Positions 36,565-42,042 of a stretch of 52,931 nt of DNA are shown here, piece after piece; position 1 is the first letter of the stretch; every line of letters begins with the position of its first letter. A program made the translations under genes and the position numbers. The notes below the pieces were generated by a model, which worked only from the letters and a program-made list of their open reading frames with translations, was not told the origin of the DNA and did no database searches. This DNA comes from a virus, in the IMG/VR virus record IMGVR_UViG_3300033571_016046, positions 1-52,931 of that record, one strand, 5' to 3'.

Positions 36565-36583
36565 GGGTGGTTCAGTAGTGAAC
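36561..36583 (-). repeat. Repeated 23-bp start-site leader, copy 1
   Basis: This 23-bp element is identical to 36821-36843. On the minus strand it reads GTTCACTACTGAACC, then ACCC, then the ATG. A partial version (GTTCAC...TTGAACCCATG) precedes the 57-aa gene at 37286. Confidence 0.85.
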
Positions 36584-36589
36584 AAACGT

Positions 36590-36618
36590 AGTTTGGCATG
36601 GATGGGGGCTGGTGTCAA
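36590..36618 (-). promoter_or_regulatory. Sigma-70 type promoter with weak -10
   Basis: Minus strand TTGACA (36613-36618), 17-bp spacer, CAAACT (36590-36595). It follows a GGGGGTTGACACCAGCCCCC hairpin. Confidence 0.5.
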
Positions 36619-36647
36619 CCCCCTGATTGATTAGGGTTGCTTATCAA

Positions 36648-36824
36648 TCATACATCATAGCAAATGTGAGACTTTTTCTGTTCATAATACCAGACACAAT
36701 CAGAATCATCCAGCATACCAGTAGCAATACCAAGACAGAAATCATAACATTCTGCCATGCTATTGTTGAGCCAAAAGTGCTCATCGTGACGCTCAACAAT
36801 CTTCTGGTTGAAGTAGTTGTCCAT
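36648..36824 (-). CDS. 58-aa hypothetical protein
   Basis: The ATG at 36824 (MDNYFNQKIVERHDEHFWLN) lies in the repeated 23-bp leader. The product has SMAECYDFCLGIATGMLDDS and an aromatic end (DCVWYYEQKKSHICYDV), with four Cys. It is acidic and probably cytoplasmic. It is not similar to the 43-aa protein that shares its leader, so only the regulatory part is duplicated. Confidence 0.65.
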   Translation of the reverse strand: MDNYFNQKIVERHDEHFWLNNSMAECYDFCLGIATGMLDDSDCVWYYEQKKSHICYDV

Positions 36825-36843
36825 GGGTGGTTCAGTAGTGAAC
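36821..36843 (-). repeat. Repeated 23-bp start-site leader, copy 2
   Basis: Identical to 36561-36583, exactly 260 bp apart. Both copies end in the ATG of their gene. Confidence 0.85.
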
Positions 36844-36849
36844 GAGTTC

Positions 36850-36878
36850 AGTATGGCAGGGATTTGGTCAGAAGTCAA
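36850..36878 (-). promoter_or_regulatory. Sigma-70 type promoter
   Basis: Minus strand TTGACT (36873-36878), 17-bp spacer, CATACT (36850-36855), upstream of the 58-aa gene. Confidence 0.5.
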
Positions 36879-36899
36879 CCCCCTGAACCATTAGTGTTA

Positions 36900-37106
36900 C
36901 TAATCAGTGAGATTAGTATTGATAAAATGTTCTAATGTATTCAATTCTTCTTCATTTAAACCTAACACATACTCCTCAATAATCTTTTCCAATAAACTAT
37001 AATTATTGTTATACAGTTGTGCAGTAATACAATCAATCATCTCATCTTGTTGCATGGATTTAGTTTGAAAGAATTGTACCAAATCAGAATAGTTCATTGT
37101 AAGCAT
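36900..37106 (-). CDS. 68-aa helical acidic protein
   Basis: The product MLTMNYSDLVQFFQTKSMQQ continues with an all-helical acidic part (NNYSLLEKIIEEYVLGLNEE). It starts 6 bp after the 57-aa gene, so the two share the promoter at 37310-37338. The ATG at residue 4 is an alternative start. No family recognised. Confidence 0.7.
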   Translation of the reverse strand: MLTMNYSDLVQFFQTKSMQQDEMIDCITAQLYNNNYSLLEKIIEEYVLGLNEEELNTLEHFINTNLTD

Positions 37107-37112
37107 AATAAT

Positions 37113-37286
37113 TTACTTATTGTTAATATCTAATGCACCATACTTGTTAAGCTTACCTGCACATGGCCTGTTATCATATAGACCAAAGTAATACTTACCA
37201 ATACTAATTCCAAATTGTTCATCACCTGTTTTTGCCCTAGTATTAGCTCCTATGTAAAGAAACTTTGAGTCGAGGGAGAATTTCAT
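37113..37286 (-). CDS. 57-aa hypothetical protein
   Basis: ATG at 37286 to TAA 37113-37115. The product MKFSLDSKFLYIGANTRAKT continues as a beta-rich basic protein (GISIGKYYFGLYDNRPCAGK). It is the first gene after the candidate origin and has a near-consensus promoter with about 17 bases of leader. Frame, start context (GAACCCATG) and promoter all support it. Confidence 0.7.
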   Translation of the reverse strand: MKFSLDSKFLYIGANTRAKTGDEQFGISIGKYYFGLYDNRPCAGKLNKYGALDINNK

Positions 37287-37309
37287 GGGTTCAATGTGTG
37301 AACGTGTTC

Positions 37310-37338
37310 ACTATAGGGGGTTTCTCTGAGGTTGTCAA
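37310..37338 (-). promoter_or_regulatory. Near-consensus sigma-70 promoter
   Basis: Minus strand TTGACA (37333-37338), 17-bp spacer, TATAGT (37310-37315). It fires away from the origin-like region into the 57-aa gene. Confidence 0.85.
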
Positions 37339-37485
37339 GGGGTCTTTGATTAGTGTTGCTTATGTATGATATGATGTATAGTTAATAATTAATAATAATT
37401 TGTCACCCCTAACAGAGTCATTATACACATATTCGGGATGTGTGTCAAGTATAGTTAATAATTGTTAATAATAGTTTTCCCCAGG

Positions 37486-37507
37486 TTTTCCACAGCCCTG
37501 TGGAAAA
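37486..37507. repeat. Inverted pair of DnaA-type boxes, copy 1
   Basis: TTTTCCACAG at 37486-37495 and CTGTGGAAAA at 37498-37507, separated by CC. Perfect palindrome arms of 10 bp. Confidence 0.85.
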
Positions 37508-37610
37508 CTATCGAAGGGGCTCTGAGTGATTTGAAGTCCTTATATATGGATTCCTTATGGGTGGTCTCGGAATGATTTGGAATCCTTATGGGTTTTTTGG
37601 GACTGGGGGC

Positions 37611-37639
37611 TTGACAAATTGGCCGAGTGATGATATAAT
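37611..37639 (+). promoter_or_regulatory. Consensus sigma-70 promoter on the plus strand
   Basis: TTGACA (37611-37616), 17-bp spacer, TATAAT (37634-37639): no mismatch in either hexamer. No coding frame follows on the plus strand. A transcript would start near 37646 and read through the AT-rich repeats toward the second box pair. Confidence 0.85.
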
Positions 37640-37700
37640 GCTCGCCAAGACTGCTGCACCTCCGTACATTTCAGATACTTTCTCTGACACCCTCGGACAC

Positions 37701-37752
37701 ATACAGTATATACTTAATAATTATCTCTTTATACAGTATATACTTAATAATT
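37701..37752. repeat. Two 22-bp direct repeats with 30-bp period
   Basis: Identical copies at 37701-37722 and 37731-37752, each containing AGTATATACTTAATAATT. The inner GTATATAC is palindromic. They resemble iterons and are too few and AT-rich for a CRISPR. Confidence 0.85.
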
Positions 37753-37820
37753 CTCTCTCTACATACATCTCTCAACTATATTTTTTATTACATTTAATAA
37801 TTGTTAATAATTATACTACT

Positions 37821-37842
37821 TTTTCCACAGCCTTGTGGAAAA
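37821..37842. repeat. Inverted pair of DnaA-type boxes, copy 2
   Basis: TTTTCCACA at 37821-37829 and TGTGGAAAA at 37834-37842. The flanks continue the similarity to copy 1 (AACTAT after the second box), so the element is a direct repeat of an inverted pair. It ends 10 bp from the stop of the 60-aa gene. Confidence 0.85.
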
Positions 37843-37852
37843 CTATGCGGAA

Positions 37853-38035
37853 CTACATATACTTCATCATTGAGTCTGCTATCTGCCAACAATATGCTGC
37901 TATCAACTCATCAGGTTCCATCTCTGCTTGTGATGCTGCTGTCTGGAAATTCTTTTCTATTACATTACTTGCTAACTGTGTAAGTGCTATCTTAGCAAAC
38001 TCTATTCTTAAAGTTTCTTTCTCTTCCTTATTCAT
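37853..38035 (-). CDS. 60-aa helical phage protein
   Basis: The product MNKEEKETLRIEFAKIALTQ ends with AAYCWQIADSMMKYM. The frame 'LRxxFAxxALxxL ... AYxxADxMM' is a very common small phage/prophage protein pattern of unknown function. It overlaps the upstream nuclease-like gene by four bases (ATGA) and ends 10 bp from the second DnaA-type box pair. The start is secure because of the overlap. Confidence 0.85.
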   Translation of the reverse strand: MNKEEKETLRIEFAKIALTQLASNVIEKNFQTAASQAEMEPDELIAAYCWQIADSMMKYM

Positions 38036-38601
38036 AGATATTGTTCTATTGGTGTACTGGATGGATTAAAGAATTGTAGATTCTTAATAATAACCAATGG
38101 ATGATATACTTGATAGATTAACTCAGGCTTTTCTTGAAATTGACATTTTGTGCTTGATGTTAGTTTAGCCTTTGGTCTATCTAAAATTAAATTTGTATTC
38201 TTTACGAAGCCTCCATCATTTCTCCTGGGAACATGCTTTGAATCAGACCTCCAGATGAGTGTTCTATAATGTGTCATTAGTACATGATAGAATACATCAA
38301 TATCCTTTTCGGAGTAATTGCTTGTTTCACTTTGAAACTTAAATGCATATCTCGACTTTCCCTTTTCAACACGATATGAAATCTTTTTCACCTGAGCAGA
38401 AAGCCAACTATTTCTACTCATTTCAATCAACAAATCAACTCCTTCATCAATATGTGGTACTGCAGTATTGAGACTTTTCATCTGGCAATATTTCATTACT
38501 TCGCTTGTACACGATTCTCCCGAATACACTGACTTGTTTGTGAGCAGTTGCTTTTCTTCAGGTAGCAGTGGTGGCATGACTGCTGGAATGATTTGTTTCA
38601 T
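38032..38601 (-). CDS. Putative PD-(D/E)XK nuclease (I-Ssp6803I-like)
   Basis: The 189-aa protein carries the spaced residues of a PD-(D/E)XK core: E34 (CTSEVMKYC), D56 (DEGVDLLIEM) and Q70-V-K72 (AQVKKISYRV). This E...D...QxK spacing is that of the group I intron endonuclease family of cyanobacterial I-Ssp6803I. The second half is basic and may bind DNA (MTHYRTLIWRSDSKHVPRRN). As a free-standing gene it may be a homing endonuclease or a host-DNA nuclease. It has no intron around it. It sits next to the origin-like region and overlaps the next gene by ATGA. Confidence 0.65.
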   Translation of the reverse strand: MKQIIPAVMPPLLPEEKQLLTNKSVYSGESCTSEVMKYCQMKSLNTAVPHIDEGVDLLIEMSRNSWLSAQVKKISYRVEKGKSRYAFKFQSETSNYSEKDIDVFYHVLMTHYRTLIWRSDSKHVPRRNDGGFVKNTNLILDRPKAKLTSSTKCQFQEKPELIYQVYHPLVIIKNLQFFNPSSTPIEQYL

Positions 38602-38687
38602 GAGTTTTGAATGTTAAATTACATAGAAGGAACACTGGGGTCACTTAGGCAATTTAAGCTCAAAAAAGTGATGTTTTTTGACCTTAA

Positions 38688-38816
38688 TTACTTGGTTTTC
38701 ATCAATTTATTTTTGAGATGGTTCAGTGATTGTTTGCGAGCTTTGAGCTTTCCTTTGCAGGTTCCTTTGGTTGTTTTGGGTTTGTTTGAGTGGTGTTGCC
38801 AATTTGGAGTGTTCAT
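38688..38816 (-). CDS. 42-aa very basic late protein
   Basis: ATG at 38816 to TAA 38688-38690. The product MNTPNWQHHSNKPKTTKGTC continues GKLKARKQSLNHLKNKLMKT, with Lys, Arg, His and Asn in the majority and no acidic residue. It has its own ATAAATA box 21 bp upstream, like the late genes, and a terminator before that. A small DNA- or RNA-binding virion protein is conceivable. At 42 aa the call is moderate. Confidence 0.5.
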   Translation of the reverse strand: MNTPNWQHHSNKPKTTKGTCKGKLKARKQSLNHLKNKLMKTK

Positions 38817-38836
38817 GGCTTGTTTAGGGGAAACTC

Positions 38837-38843
38837 TATTTAT
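38837..38843 (-). promoter_or_regulatory. Late promoter (ATAAATA)
   Basis: AAAATAAATAGAG on the minus strand, 20 bp before the 42-aa gene and just after a terminator. Confidence 0.5.
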
Positions 38844-38850
38844 TTTAGAG

Positions 38851-38873
38851 AAAAGCCCCCTTGATTGGGGGCT
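38851..38873 (-). terminator. Rho-independent terminator
   Basis: Minus strand AGCCCCC, 6-base loop, GGGGGCT, then TTTTCTCT. It lies 7 bp after the stop of the 152-aa gene. Confidence 0.8.
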
Positions 38874-38879
38874 GGAGGG

Positions 38880-39338
38880 TCAGTTTGGAATCTGTACCTC
38901 GTGCGTGTTGGTTTCACCCCAGCCAATCTTGTAAGCTTTCCACTGGTTCTTTTGAGTGAAGATATAAACATATTCTTCACTGCCAAGTTTACCAGATAGA
39001 ACTTTTCTCTTGCTGGTGTGTTCTACATTGATTTCTTCACCACGCTCTGTATGATACAGTGGTTGAGGGTTACGGTCATTTTCAGACATGATAAACCCTT
39101 CAGAATCTACAATGTGCTCTCCTTTATCATCTTTGAGAGTGCGACCATGATTCCAAGTTCCACGAGTGCGGAGACTAGACATAGAACCACCATCAATGAG
39201 TTCCATCACGGAGTCTTTGGTGGTGTAATGCTTCTTCAGCACTTTACCATTGAACTCAGGATGGCCATCCCAGTGACAATACACGGAAACGATGGAGCGG
39301 TCCTGGAGTTCGATGCCGATGCGAGAGCGAGTTCCCAT
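38880..39338 (-). CDS. 152-aa conserved phage hypothetical
   Basis: The start MGTRSRIGIELQDRSIVSVY followed by CHWDGHPEFNGKVLKKHYTT matches a family that I know from many phages (TRSxIGIxxxDGxxxxIYCHWDGYP). It is followed by SMSSLRTRGTWNHGRTLKDD and a C-terminal domain (SEEYVYIFTQKNQWKAYKIG). It is usually annotated as hypothetical. It is followed by a strong terminator and preceded by a hairpin, so it forms its own unit. Confidence 0.9.
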   Translation of the reverse strand: MGTRSRIGIELQDRSIVSVYCHWDGHPEFNGKVLKKHYTTKDSVMELIDGGSMSSLRTRGTWNHGRTLKDDKGEHIVDSEGFIMSENDRNPQPLYHTERGEEINVEHTSKRKVLSGKLGSEEYVYIFTQKNQWKAYKIGWGETNTHEVQIPN

Positions 39339-39370
39339 TGGAGTGGTGTTGTTTGAACTGAAATCAGTAT

Positions 39371-39388
39371 AGGGGCAAAGCTGCCCCT
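39371..39388 (-). terminator. AGGGGCA/TGCCCCT hairpin
   Basis: A 7-bp stem with a 4-base loop between the 30-aa frame and the 152-aa gene. No T tract follows on the minus strand. Confidence 0.5.
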
Positions 39389-39413
39389 GGTGTTTGCTCA
39401 GTGTGCCAGTGGT

Positions 39414-39506
39414 TCAACTGGTCTTGGCTGGCTTGGTATATGTATGAAGTGTACCAAAGATTTTAATAGTCTTGGGCTTTGGATTGTTGTGATAGGATTT
39501 AGTCAT
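39414..39506 (-). CDS. Possible 30-aa basic peptide
   Basis: ATG at 39506 overlaps the stop of the 88-aa gene (ATGA), frame to TGA 39414-39416. The product MTKSYHNNPKPKTIKIFGTL ends HTYTKPAKTS. The overlap and basic composition resemble other small genes here, but the length makes it uncertain. Confidence 0.45.
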   Translation of the reverse strand: MTKSYHNNPKPKTIKIFGTLHTYTKPAKTS

Positions 39507-39769
39507 AGTGCTTGTACCTCTTCTAGAATAATGTTAATGTCTTCGTCATCACGATGACCTAATACATCATCAGTGATTGGTGTTTCGTAAGTGATACTCC
39601 AGTCATCTTCTGTGCCTTGAAGAATGGCTACTTCATACAAATCTTCTTCAAAGCCATAGCTACCAGGAAACTTAACTACTGATACACCATAACCATTTTC
39701 AAAGAAATGTTTGGCTTGAATACCATCTTTAATCCCGTGAGGCTCAAAGTTCAGTTCAGTAAAGTTCAT
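39503..39769 (-). CDS. 88-aa conserved-type cyanophage protein
   Basis: The product starts MNFTELNFEPHGIKDGIQAK, then HFFENGYGVSVVKFPGSYGF and ITYETPITDDVLGHRDDEDI. I recognise this from T4-like cyanophages, where it is annotated as hypothetical. It is acidic and probably cytoplasmic. It sits in a chain of genes joined by ATGA overlaps from 40100 down to 39414. Confidence 0.9.
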   Translation of the reverse strand: MNFTELNFEPHGIKDGIQAKHFFENGYGVSVVKFPGSYGFEEDLYEVAILQGTEDDWSITYETPITDDVLGHRDDEDINIILEEVQAL

Positions 39770-39921
39770 TTGCAGTGATGATGTTGTGGGTGTTTGGCAC
39801 AGTACAACTGGTGTACTGTTCGATATTGTATATCAATGGATTTGGTATCACGAAGGACTGCAAGTACATTCCATCCAATGATAACACTCAATCCACATAC
39901 AATCCATGGTAGATGTTTCAT
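39766..39921 (-). CDS. 51-aa small membrane or secreted protein
   Basis: ATG at 39921 overlaps the upstream stop and its own TGA (39766-39768) overlaps the next ATG, so both ends are fixed by ATGA junctions. The N-terminus MKHLPWIVCGLSVIIGWNVL is one hydrophobic segment. A short polar part ends HPQHHHCK. It may be an inner-membrane peptide or lipoprotein-like; no family recognised. Confidence 0.75.
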   Translation of the reverse strand: MKHLPWIVCGLSVIIGWNVLAVLRDTKSIDIQYRTVHQLYCAKHPQHHHCK

Positions 39922-40094
39922 GCGTTGTATCCTTCTGATTTGAGAATAGCACGACGAGCATCATAGGCATCATATTGTGACTTAAAGGTTGCAATCTTTT
40001 GAAATGAATCTCTTCGATAAATTGACCAGTTGGTTGAACTCATTTCTTGTATAATCCGATATGGATTATCAATGCCAAGTGGATAAGGTTTCAT
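39918..40094 (-). CDS. 58-aa hypothetical protein
   Basis: The ATG at 40094 (MKPYPLGIDNPYRIIQEMSS) was chosen; the frame is open to a TTG at 40100 that overlaps the previous gene. It continues NWSIYRRDSFQKIATFKSQY and DAYDARRAILKSEGYNA, a compact strand-helix pattern. It belongs to the ATGA-linked chain that starts at 40354. Confidence 0.8.
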   Translation of the reverse strand: MKPYPLGIDNPYRIIQEMSSTNWSIYRRDSFQKIATFKSQYDAYDARRAILKSEGYNA

Positions 40095-40096
40095 AA

Positions 40097-40354
40097 TCAA
40101 ACAGGAAGAATGCAGAATGAAGCACAGAACTTACGAACCCACTCTAGAGTGGCATGGTAGCCACGAGGGTTCGACATCACCATACTAGCACCTTTTGCTG
40201 GATTGTGGGCGATGGCAACGTATTGTCCCTCATCCACCTCTTCAATCCACATTTGATTCACATTGCCATCTTGCCAATCCCAGCGGCTGGTGGTGTAATG
40301 GTACACCTCACGAAACTGTGGCTTGACTGGTGTGAGTGTGATGATGTCGTTCAT
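40097..40354 (-). CDS. 85-aa hypothetical protein
   Basis: The product starts MNDIITLTPVKPQFREVYHY, followed by a Trp-rich core (TTSRWDWQDGNVNQMWIEEV) and SNPRGYHATLEWVRKFCASF. A clear SD (AAGGGA, 8 bases) lies before the ATG. A promoter-like pair overlaps the 3' end of the preceding gene. No family recognised. Confidence 0.8.
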   Translation of the reverse strand: MNDIITLTPVKPQFREVYHYTTSRWDWQDGNVNQMWIEEVDEGQYVAIAHNPAKGASMVMSNPRGYHATLEWVRKFCASFCILPV

Positions 40355-40375
40355 GGGGTGTTCCCTTGACTACCT

Positions 40376-40404
40376 TTGTAGATTAACCGATTTGTGGTGG
40401 GAAG
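40376..40404 (-). promoter_or_regulatory. Possible sigma-70 promoter
   Basis: Minus strand TTGACT, 17-bp spacer, TAATCT, overlapping the last codons of the 61-aa gene. It would start the 40354-39414 gene chain. Confidence 0.45.
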
Positions 40405-40568
40405 TCAACCTCTGACTCATTAGCTTTGCTGATACGTGCGGAACGTTTCCGCATTTCATACTGATGATTCCGTGTGAAAGAATAAACAATCACAACCAGA
40501 GCACCAGCCAAACCAGCAACAGCTGCAACAGCGTTAATGTCAGTGGGAAAAGTAGTGGATTCAATCAT
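40383..40568 (-). CDS. 61-aa single-pass membrane protein
   Basis: The ATG at 40568 overlaps the stop of the upstream gene by eight bases. The product MIESTTFPTDINAVAAVAGL continues AGALVVIVYSFTRN, giving one membrane helix at about residues 11-32. A basic cytoplasmic segment (MRKRSARISKA) follows, then an acidic end. It resembles small membrane proteins of cyanomyoviruses. No function known. Confidence 0.8.
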   Translation of the reverse strand: MIESTTFPTDINAVAAVAGLAGALVVIVYSFTRNHQYEMRKRSARISKANESEVDFPPQIG

Positions 40569-40782
40569 TGATGATACCTTCGATGTGGTCGAGACAAAGT
40601 GTAATGTAGTTTGGTTCTTCTTCAATCAGTTCACGATACTCTGCATAGACTGCATCAGCATTGCGAAAGTGTTTGTACATTGTTTTATGGGTTTTAGCCT
40701 TCACTGCACGTTTATTGAATTGTTCCATTCTCTGCATAGCATTTGTATGAGAGAGAAAAATAGAATAATCAGTTTCTGTCAT
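40561..40782 (-). CDS. 73-aa helical hypothetical protein
   Basis: The ATG at 40782 (MTETDYSIFLSHTNAMQRME) was chosen. It follows an AAAGGAG about 12 bases upstream and overlaps the stop of the 52-aa gene. The product is helical and basic in the middle (QFNKRAVKAKTHKTMYKHFR), acidic at the end. The frame is open further upstream but there it would overlap the 52-aa gene entirely. Confidence 0.75.
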   Translation of the reverse strand: MTETDYSIFLSHTNAMQRMEQFNKRAVKAKTHKTMYKHFRNADAVYAEYRELIEEEPNYITLCLDHIEGIIND

Positions 40783-40927
40783 TATGATGTGGGTCTCCTT
40801 TCCCTTCAAGTGATTTTGCAAGAAGTTCTGCATACTTCTCAAGATATGCCGTATCATAAGCTGCTAAGTGGTTAGTTGTCAACTCTTTGTGCATGTTATT
40901 GAGATTAGTCCAGTCTTCGTTGTTCAT
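40769..40927 (-). CDS. 52-aa hypothetical protein
   Basis: ATG at 40927 overlaps the stop of the phosphoesterase (ATGA at 40924) and the frame closes at TGA 40769-40771, overlapping the next gene. The product MNNEDWTNLNNMHKELTTNH continues LAAYDTAYLEKYAELLAKSL. It is helical and acidic. The double overlap makes it convincing despite its length. Confidence 0.75.
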   Translation of the reverse strand: MNNEDWTNLNNMHKELTTNHLAAYDTAYLEKYAELLAKSLEGKGDPHHNDRN

Positions 40928-41538
40928 AACTCTAAGTCTATAAAATTTAACTCACCCAGACCAATATATTCAACACCATTGAAGATAGTATGGTGGTCAA
41001 CATGCCAATGTCCATGAATGAATAAATCTGGTCTGTGTATCTCCAGTAGATTATCAAGAAATTGACGAGTGATAGATTTATCGTCATATTTCGTAAGATT
41101 ACACTTGGAGCACACTATGTATGTTAAGCTCTCTGGCATTTCATGTGCTACTACTACTTCTGGCTTCAGTTTTTCATACTCATCGCACAACTTGAGAAAC
41201 TGAGCATACGACAACTCTTCATCATTCCACCAGTTCAACCCTTCTGTTCTCATGTGTGCATCAATAGATTTGGCACCACCAATACAGAATATCTTATCAT
41301 GAATCATAGTACCATCTGGTATCCAAAATGGATGCATTTGGCATACATTTGGATTATCATGATTACCACGAATAAACTTGTGGTTGCCCTTGTTCATGTG
41401 GTCATGTGGTGGGTTTGAATGACCAGAGAATCCTACACCAAAATCACCAACCTGAATCGAAGTATCGCATTCATTGATGATTTTCTTGTATCTTTTCCAG
41501 TTACCATGAACATCACCAATGAAGCGAATACTTTTCAT
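40924..41538 (-). CDS. Calcineurin-like metallophosphoesterase
   Basis: The 204-aa protein has the family motifs in order: GDVHG (8-12), GD (31-32, VGDFGVGF), GNHD (58-61), a metal His in VVVAHEMPE, and GHWH near HGHWHVDHH. These bind two metal ions for hydrolysis of phosphomono- or diesters. T4-like phages often carry such enzymes, some acting on cyclic dinucleotides or RNA 2',3'-cyclic phosphate. Here the substrate is unknown. The gene lies between a membrane protein and two small genes, each with a four-base overlap. Confidence 0.92.
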   Translation of the reverse strand: MKSIRFIGDVHGNWKRYKKIINECDTSIQVGDFGVGFSGHSNPPHDHMNKGNHKFIRGNHDNPNVCQMHPFWIPDGTMIHDKIFCIGGAKSIDAHMRTEGLNWWNDEELSYAQFLKLCDEYEKLKPEVVVAHEMPESLTYIVCSKCNLTKYDDKSITRQFLDNLLEIHRPDLFIHGHWHVDHHTIFNGVEYIGLGELNFIDLEL

Positions 41539-41864
41539 TTCTTAAGCCATTTGTATAGTAAATAGATGCCACCAAATACAATGGCAGCAAGAATAATGTA
41601 TCGAAAAGCCCAAATTGCAATCACAGCAAGAACAATTAAGAGTCCAGCCCAAGAGCCATCAGAACTAGAAGAAGAATCCCCAGATTGACTAGAAGAGACA
41701 GAGCTAGACTTTGAAATAGGATTGCAAAATCTGACTTCCTTTGCTCCATATGTTGATTTGACTTGAGCAATTGCATCTTCACGCCAAGGTCCAGGAGTTT
41801 CAAATTCAATATTCTGAAACACATTAGATTGTGTCAGAATAAGTGCTTTCCAATAGTGTGCCAT
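41535..41864 (-). CDS. 109-aa membrane protein with Ser-rich linker
   Basis: The N-terminal domain (MAHYWKALILTQSNVFQNIE to EVRFCNPIS) is soluble. A Ser/Asp-rich linker at about residues 53-70 joins it to two hydrophobic stretches (AGLLIVLAVIAIWAFRYIIL, AAIVFGGIYLLYKWL). It overlaps the phosphoesterase start by ATGA. It could anchor or partner that enzyme, which is a guess from position. Confidence 0.85.
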   Translation of the reverse strand: MAHYWKALILTQSNVFQNIEFETPGPWREDAIAQVKSTYGAKEVRFCNPISKSSSVSSSQSGDSSSSSDGSWAGLLIVLAVIAIWAFRYIILAAIVFGGIYLLYKWLKK

Positions 41865-41865
41865 G

Positions 41866-42042
41866 TTAGCGACTCATGCGATAGATGATACAACGCTTGA
41901 ACTCTTGCCATTCAGTATCACTAAAAGCATCACTAGCGTAAGGAATGCCAACATCAGCGGCACATTTCCTTGCAACACTTTCAGGAACAGGAGTCGATAA
42001 GAAATCATACTGAACAACAGAAGCGAGAAGAAAAGCAATCAT
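41866..42042 (-). CDS. 58-aa hypothetical protein with hydrophobic N-terminus
   Basis: ATG at 42042 shares one base with the upstream stop, and TAA 41866-41868 lies one base before the next ATG. The product MIAFLLASVVQYDFLSTPVP may be a short exported or membrane-anchored protein; the rest (SVARKCAADVGIPYASDAFS) has two Cys. No family recognised. Confidence 0.75.
   Translation of the reverse strand: MIAFLLASVVQYDFLSTPVPESVARKCAADVGIPYASDAFSDTEWQEFKRCIIYRMSR

Larger units (their letters stand above)
37346..37852. other. Candidate replication origin region
   Basis: This is a 507-bp segment without a credible gene. Direct reading shows four TTTTCCACA boxes in two inverted pairs (37486-37507 and 37821-37842) and a one-mismatch box at 37475-37483. 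A 22-bp sequence is repeated at 37701 and 37731, and TTAATAATT/GTTAATAAT repeats lie at about 37381, 37451 and 37793. A consensus promoter sits on the plus strand at 37611-37639, and a near-duplicate TCCTTATGGGT repeat at about 37545-37595. TTTTCCACA is the DnaA box form known from Synechococcus. The combination suggests an origin or a DnaA-binding control region; this is inference. Confidence 0.6.

Noticed and set aside
36879-36890. TTG-started extensions of the 87-, 43- and 58-aa genes
   Set aside because: The TTG codons are the -35 boxes of the promoters of these genes, so the transcript starts downstream of them.
37701-37752. Two regularly spaced identical repeats considered as a CRISPR
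   Set aside because: Only two copies, an 8-bp gap instead of a spacer, AT-rich sequence and no cas gene.
37557-38069. Plus-strand 170-aa open frame across the origin-like region and beyond
   Set aside because: It spans repeats and boxes and is antisense to two well-supported genes; the translation is low in charged residues and Ser/Thr/Leu/Ile-rich without domain character.
40856-40884. TTGACA with TATGAT 18 bp downstream on the minus strand
   Set aside because: It lies wholly inside the 52-aa gene, with the -10 in codons for AYDT, and the downstream gene is already translationally coupled; probably fortuitous.
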